A stretch of 64,000 nt of DNA from Apibacter raozihei. GTDB lineage: Bacteria > Bacteroidota > Bacteroidia > Flavobacteriales > Weeksellaceae. The stretch is taken from NCBI RefSeq assembly GCF_004014855.1, contig NZ_CP034930.1, positions 2,709,716 through 2,773,715 of the forward strand, given 5' to 3'. A program made the position numbers and the translations under genes. Below the pieces are notes generated by a model. That model made no database searches. It was not told the DNA's origin and saw only the letters and a program-made list of their open reading frames with translations. Below are positions 62,425 through 64,000 of the stretch, in pieces (the first letter of the stretch is position 1; each line of letters begins with the position of its first letter).

Positions 62425-64000
62425 TTATTCTGTTACTTCTGTGTTTGCATCATCCTGTATAGAAGAATTTTCTTCGGTTACATCTGAAGGATTAACATTA
62501 CCTTCATCAATATATTCACCGTTTTCATCTTCGTCTACTCCTTCTTCTTTTTCAATTTTCGTTATGGCAGCAATTTCGTCGTTTTTCTTTAAATTTATTA
62601 ATCGGACTCCCTGTGTATTTCTACTCATTACTCTGAGTTCTTCCACAGACATACGTATAGCAACTCCTGATTTATTTATTATCATTAAATCATTTTCATC
62701 AGTTACTTTTTGAATAGCAATCAGATTACCTGTTTTATCTGTAATATTTAAGGTTATAACTCCTTTTCCTCCCCGATTGGTGATTCGATAGGCATCTGCG
62801 TGAGTTCTTTTACCGTAACCTTGTTCTGAAACTACCAATATGGTATCGCTTTCAGGTTCTGAAATAATAACCATTCCGATAACTTCATCTGTCTCGTCGC
62901 CTAAGGTTATTCCTCTTACACCTGATGCATTTCTTCCTATGGATCTTAATTTTTCCTGAGGAAAACGAATTGCTTTTCCATATTTGGTAGCAATCATTAT
63001 CTCATCATTTCCTGAGGTAAGACTGGCGCTTACTAATGTATCTCCTTCACGAACATTAATCGCATTGATACCGTTCGATCTTGGTCGGGAATAGGCCTCA
63101 AGAGTTGTCTTTTTTACTGTTCCTTTTTGAGTAACCATAACTAAGAAAGTATTATTGGTATACTCCTCGTTTTTCAAATCGTGAGTTAAAATGTAAGCTT
63201 TAATTTTATCGTCCGATTCAATATTTATTAAATTCTGAATAGGTCTTCCTTTGGCTGCTTTGGAACCTTCGGGTATTTCAAAAACTCTTAGCCAAAAGCA
63301 TTTTCCTTTTTCGGTAAAAAACAGCATGTACTGGTGAGCAGTCGCAGAAACAACGTATTCCAAAAAGTCTTCATCTCTGGTTGAAGCCGCACGATTACCT
63401 ACTCCACCTCTTGATTGGGTTCTGTATTCTGATAAAGAAGTTCTTTTAATATAACCCATTTTTGAAATTGTAAGTACAACTTTTTCATCTGGAATTATAT
63501 CTTCTATGCTCATTTCTCCGCCGGCAAAATCTATATCCGTACGTCTTTCATCTCCATATTTTTCTTTAACCTCTACCAGCTCTTCTTTGATTATCTGGTA
63601 ACGTAACACTTCATCGTTAAGAATACTTTTTAAGTACTCTATTTCTTTCATTATGGCCTCATATTCATCTCTGATTTTGTTTAACTCCATACCGGTTAAT
63701 CGAGCCAGACGAAGATCCAAAATGGCCTGAGCCTGAATTTCAGAAAGTTCAAATGCTTCAATTAAACCAGATTTAGCTTCCGACGGGTTAGAACTGTCTC
63801 TGATGATTTTGATTGCCAAATCCAAAGTATCCTGCGAAGCGATTACTTTCATAAATCCTTCGAGAATATGAGCTCTTTCTTCAGCTTTTCTTAACAAATA
63901 CTGGGTACGCCTAACAACTACATCATGCCTGTGATCTACAAAATGATGAATTATATCTTTTAAATTCAACTGTACCGGTTTCCCTTTAACCAGGGCTATA
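62425..64000 (-). CDS. gyrA: DNA gyrase subunit A, 3' part (N-terminus outside window)
   Basis: The last 525 residues of GyrA; the frame runs through the window edge. The sequence at the edge reads 'IALVKGKPVQLNLKDII', then the tower/coiled-coil region ('LRLARLTGMELNKIRDEYEA') and the C-terminal beta-pinwheel with six repeat motifs, including 'EDFLEYVVSATAHQYMLFF', the GyrA-box 'QSRGGVGNR' and 'SNGINAINVREGDTL'. The GyrA box supports gyrase rather than topoisomerase IV (ParC). The C-terminal tail is very acidic. The TTG at 63969 is internal. Downstream it is joined with the TPR gene. Confidence 0.96.
   Translation of the reverse strand, partial: IALVKGKPVQLNLKDIIHHFVDHRHDVVVRRTQYLLRKAEERAHILEGFMKVIASQDTLDLAIKIIRDSSNPSEAKSGLIEAFELSEIQAQAILDLRLARLTGMELNKIRDEYEAIMKEIEYLKSILNDEVLRYQIIKEELVEVKEKYGDERRTDIDFAGGEMSIEDIIPDEKVVLTISKMGYIKRTSLSEYRTQSRGGVGNRAASTRDEDFLEYVVSATAHQYMLFFTEKGKCFWLRVFEIPEGSKAAKGRPIQNLINIESDDKIKAYILTHDLKNEEYTNNTFLVMVTQKGTVKKTTLEAYSRPRSNGINAINVREGDTLVSASLTSGNDEIMIATKYGKAIRFPQEKLRSIGRNASGVRGITLGDETDEVIGMVIISEPESDTILVVSEQGYGKRTHADAYRITNRGGKGVITLNITDKTGNLIAIQKVTDENDLMIINKSGVAIRMSVEELRVMSRNTQGVRLINLKKNDEIAAITKIEKEEGVDEDENGEYIDEGNVNPSDVTEENSSIQDDANTEVTE

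Noticed and set aside
1-64000. CRISPR array, insertion sequence, prophage, rRNA, riboswitch
   Set aside because: No regular repeat-spacer pattern, transposase, integrase, phage gene, rRNA stretch or recognisable riboswitch core (including upstream of metK) was seen on either strand.

Overview
The window looks like chromosomal DNA of a low-GC member of the Flavobacteriia (Bacteroidota), probably Weeksellaceae-like. The signs are very A+T-rich genes, Bacteroidota-type promoter elements (-7 TAnnTTTG, once with a -33 TTTG), weak Shine-Dalgarno signals, and family-typical genes and neighbourhoods: DUF1599-DoxX-tpiA beside folP, metK-ruvX-def-DUF5606-mazG, LemA-TPM-TPM, BT-type TonB receptor, TamB, mtaB. 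A genus cannot be fixed from the sequence alone; a bee-gut Apibacter-like organism is only a guess.

Layout. 1-1.5 kb: a secreted DUF4468 protein, a start-less two-TM ORF and decayed coding DNA. 1.5-10.5 kb: an eight-gene minus-strand operon of mostly secreted small-molecule enzymes (two paralogous alpha/beta hydrolases, a zinc alcohol dehydrogenase, NTF2-like protein, aldo/keto reductase, carboxymuconolactone-decarboxylase-like protein, dienelactone-hydrolase-like enzyme, cupin lipoprotein), preceded by a LytS/LytTR two-component pair. This block is visibly richer in G+C than the rest and ends at tRNA-Ser(GGA), which suggests acquisition. 10.9-15 kb: two paralogous secreted coiled-coil proteins around ansA and trmH, then a GNAT. 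15-26 kb: housekeeping (gyrB, tpiA, DoxX, DUF1599, acyltransferase, folP, serB, AraC regulator, mtaB, alpha carbonic anhydrase).

26.4-31.5 kb holds the most interesting locus: a six-gene plus-strand operon of a catalytically intact speD, a zinc-ribbon/DUF4178 membrane protein, a 61-aa single-TM protein, DUF350, a polyamine-synthase-like aminopropyltransferase fused to a membrane domain, and a Tat-exported FAD amine-oxidase-like lipoprotein. Just beyond it, on the other strand, sit OsmC and an acetyltransferase closely resembling spermidine/spermine (thialysine) acetyltransferases. Together they suggest a membrane-associated polyamine or aminopropyl modification pathway whose product is unknown.

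32.5-64 kb: core genes: htpG, DUF4197 lipoprotein, uvrC, tamB back-to-back with tsaD, M48 lipoprotein, metK-ruvX-def-DUF5606-mazG, dnaJ-grpE, a LuxE-like acyl transferase, sanA-like, a TonB siderophore receptor, an AddB-like nuclease, sufS, a 56-aa lipoprotein, TPM/LemA genes, a TPR protein and the 3' part of gyrA. No CRISPR array, insertion sequence, integrase or rRNA was seen.
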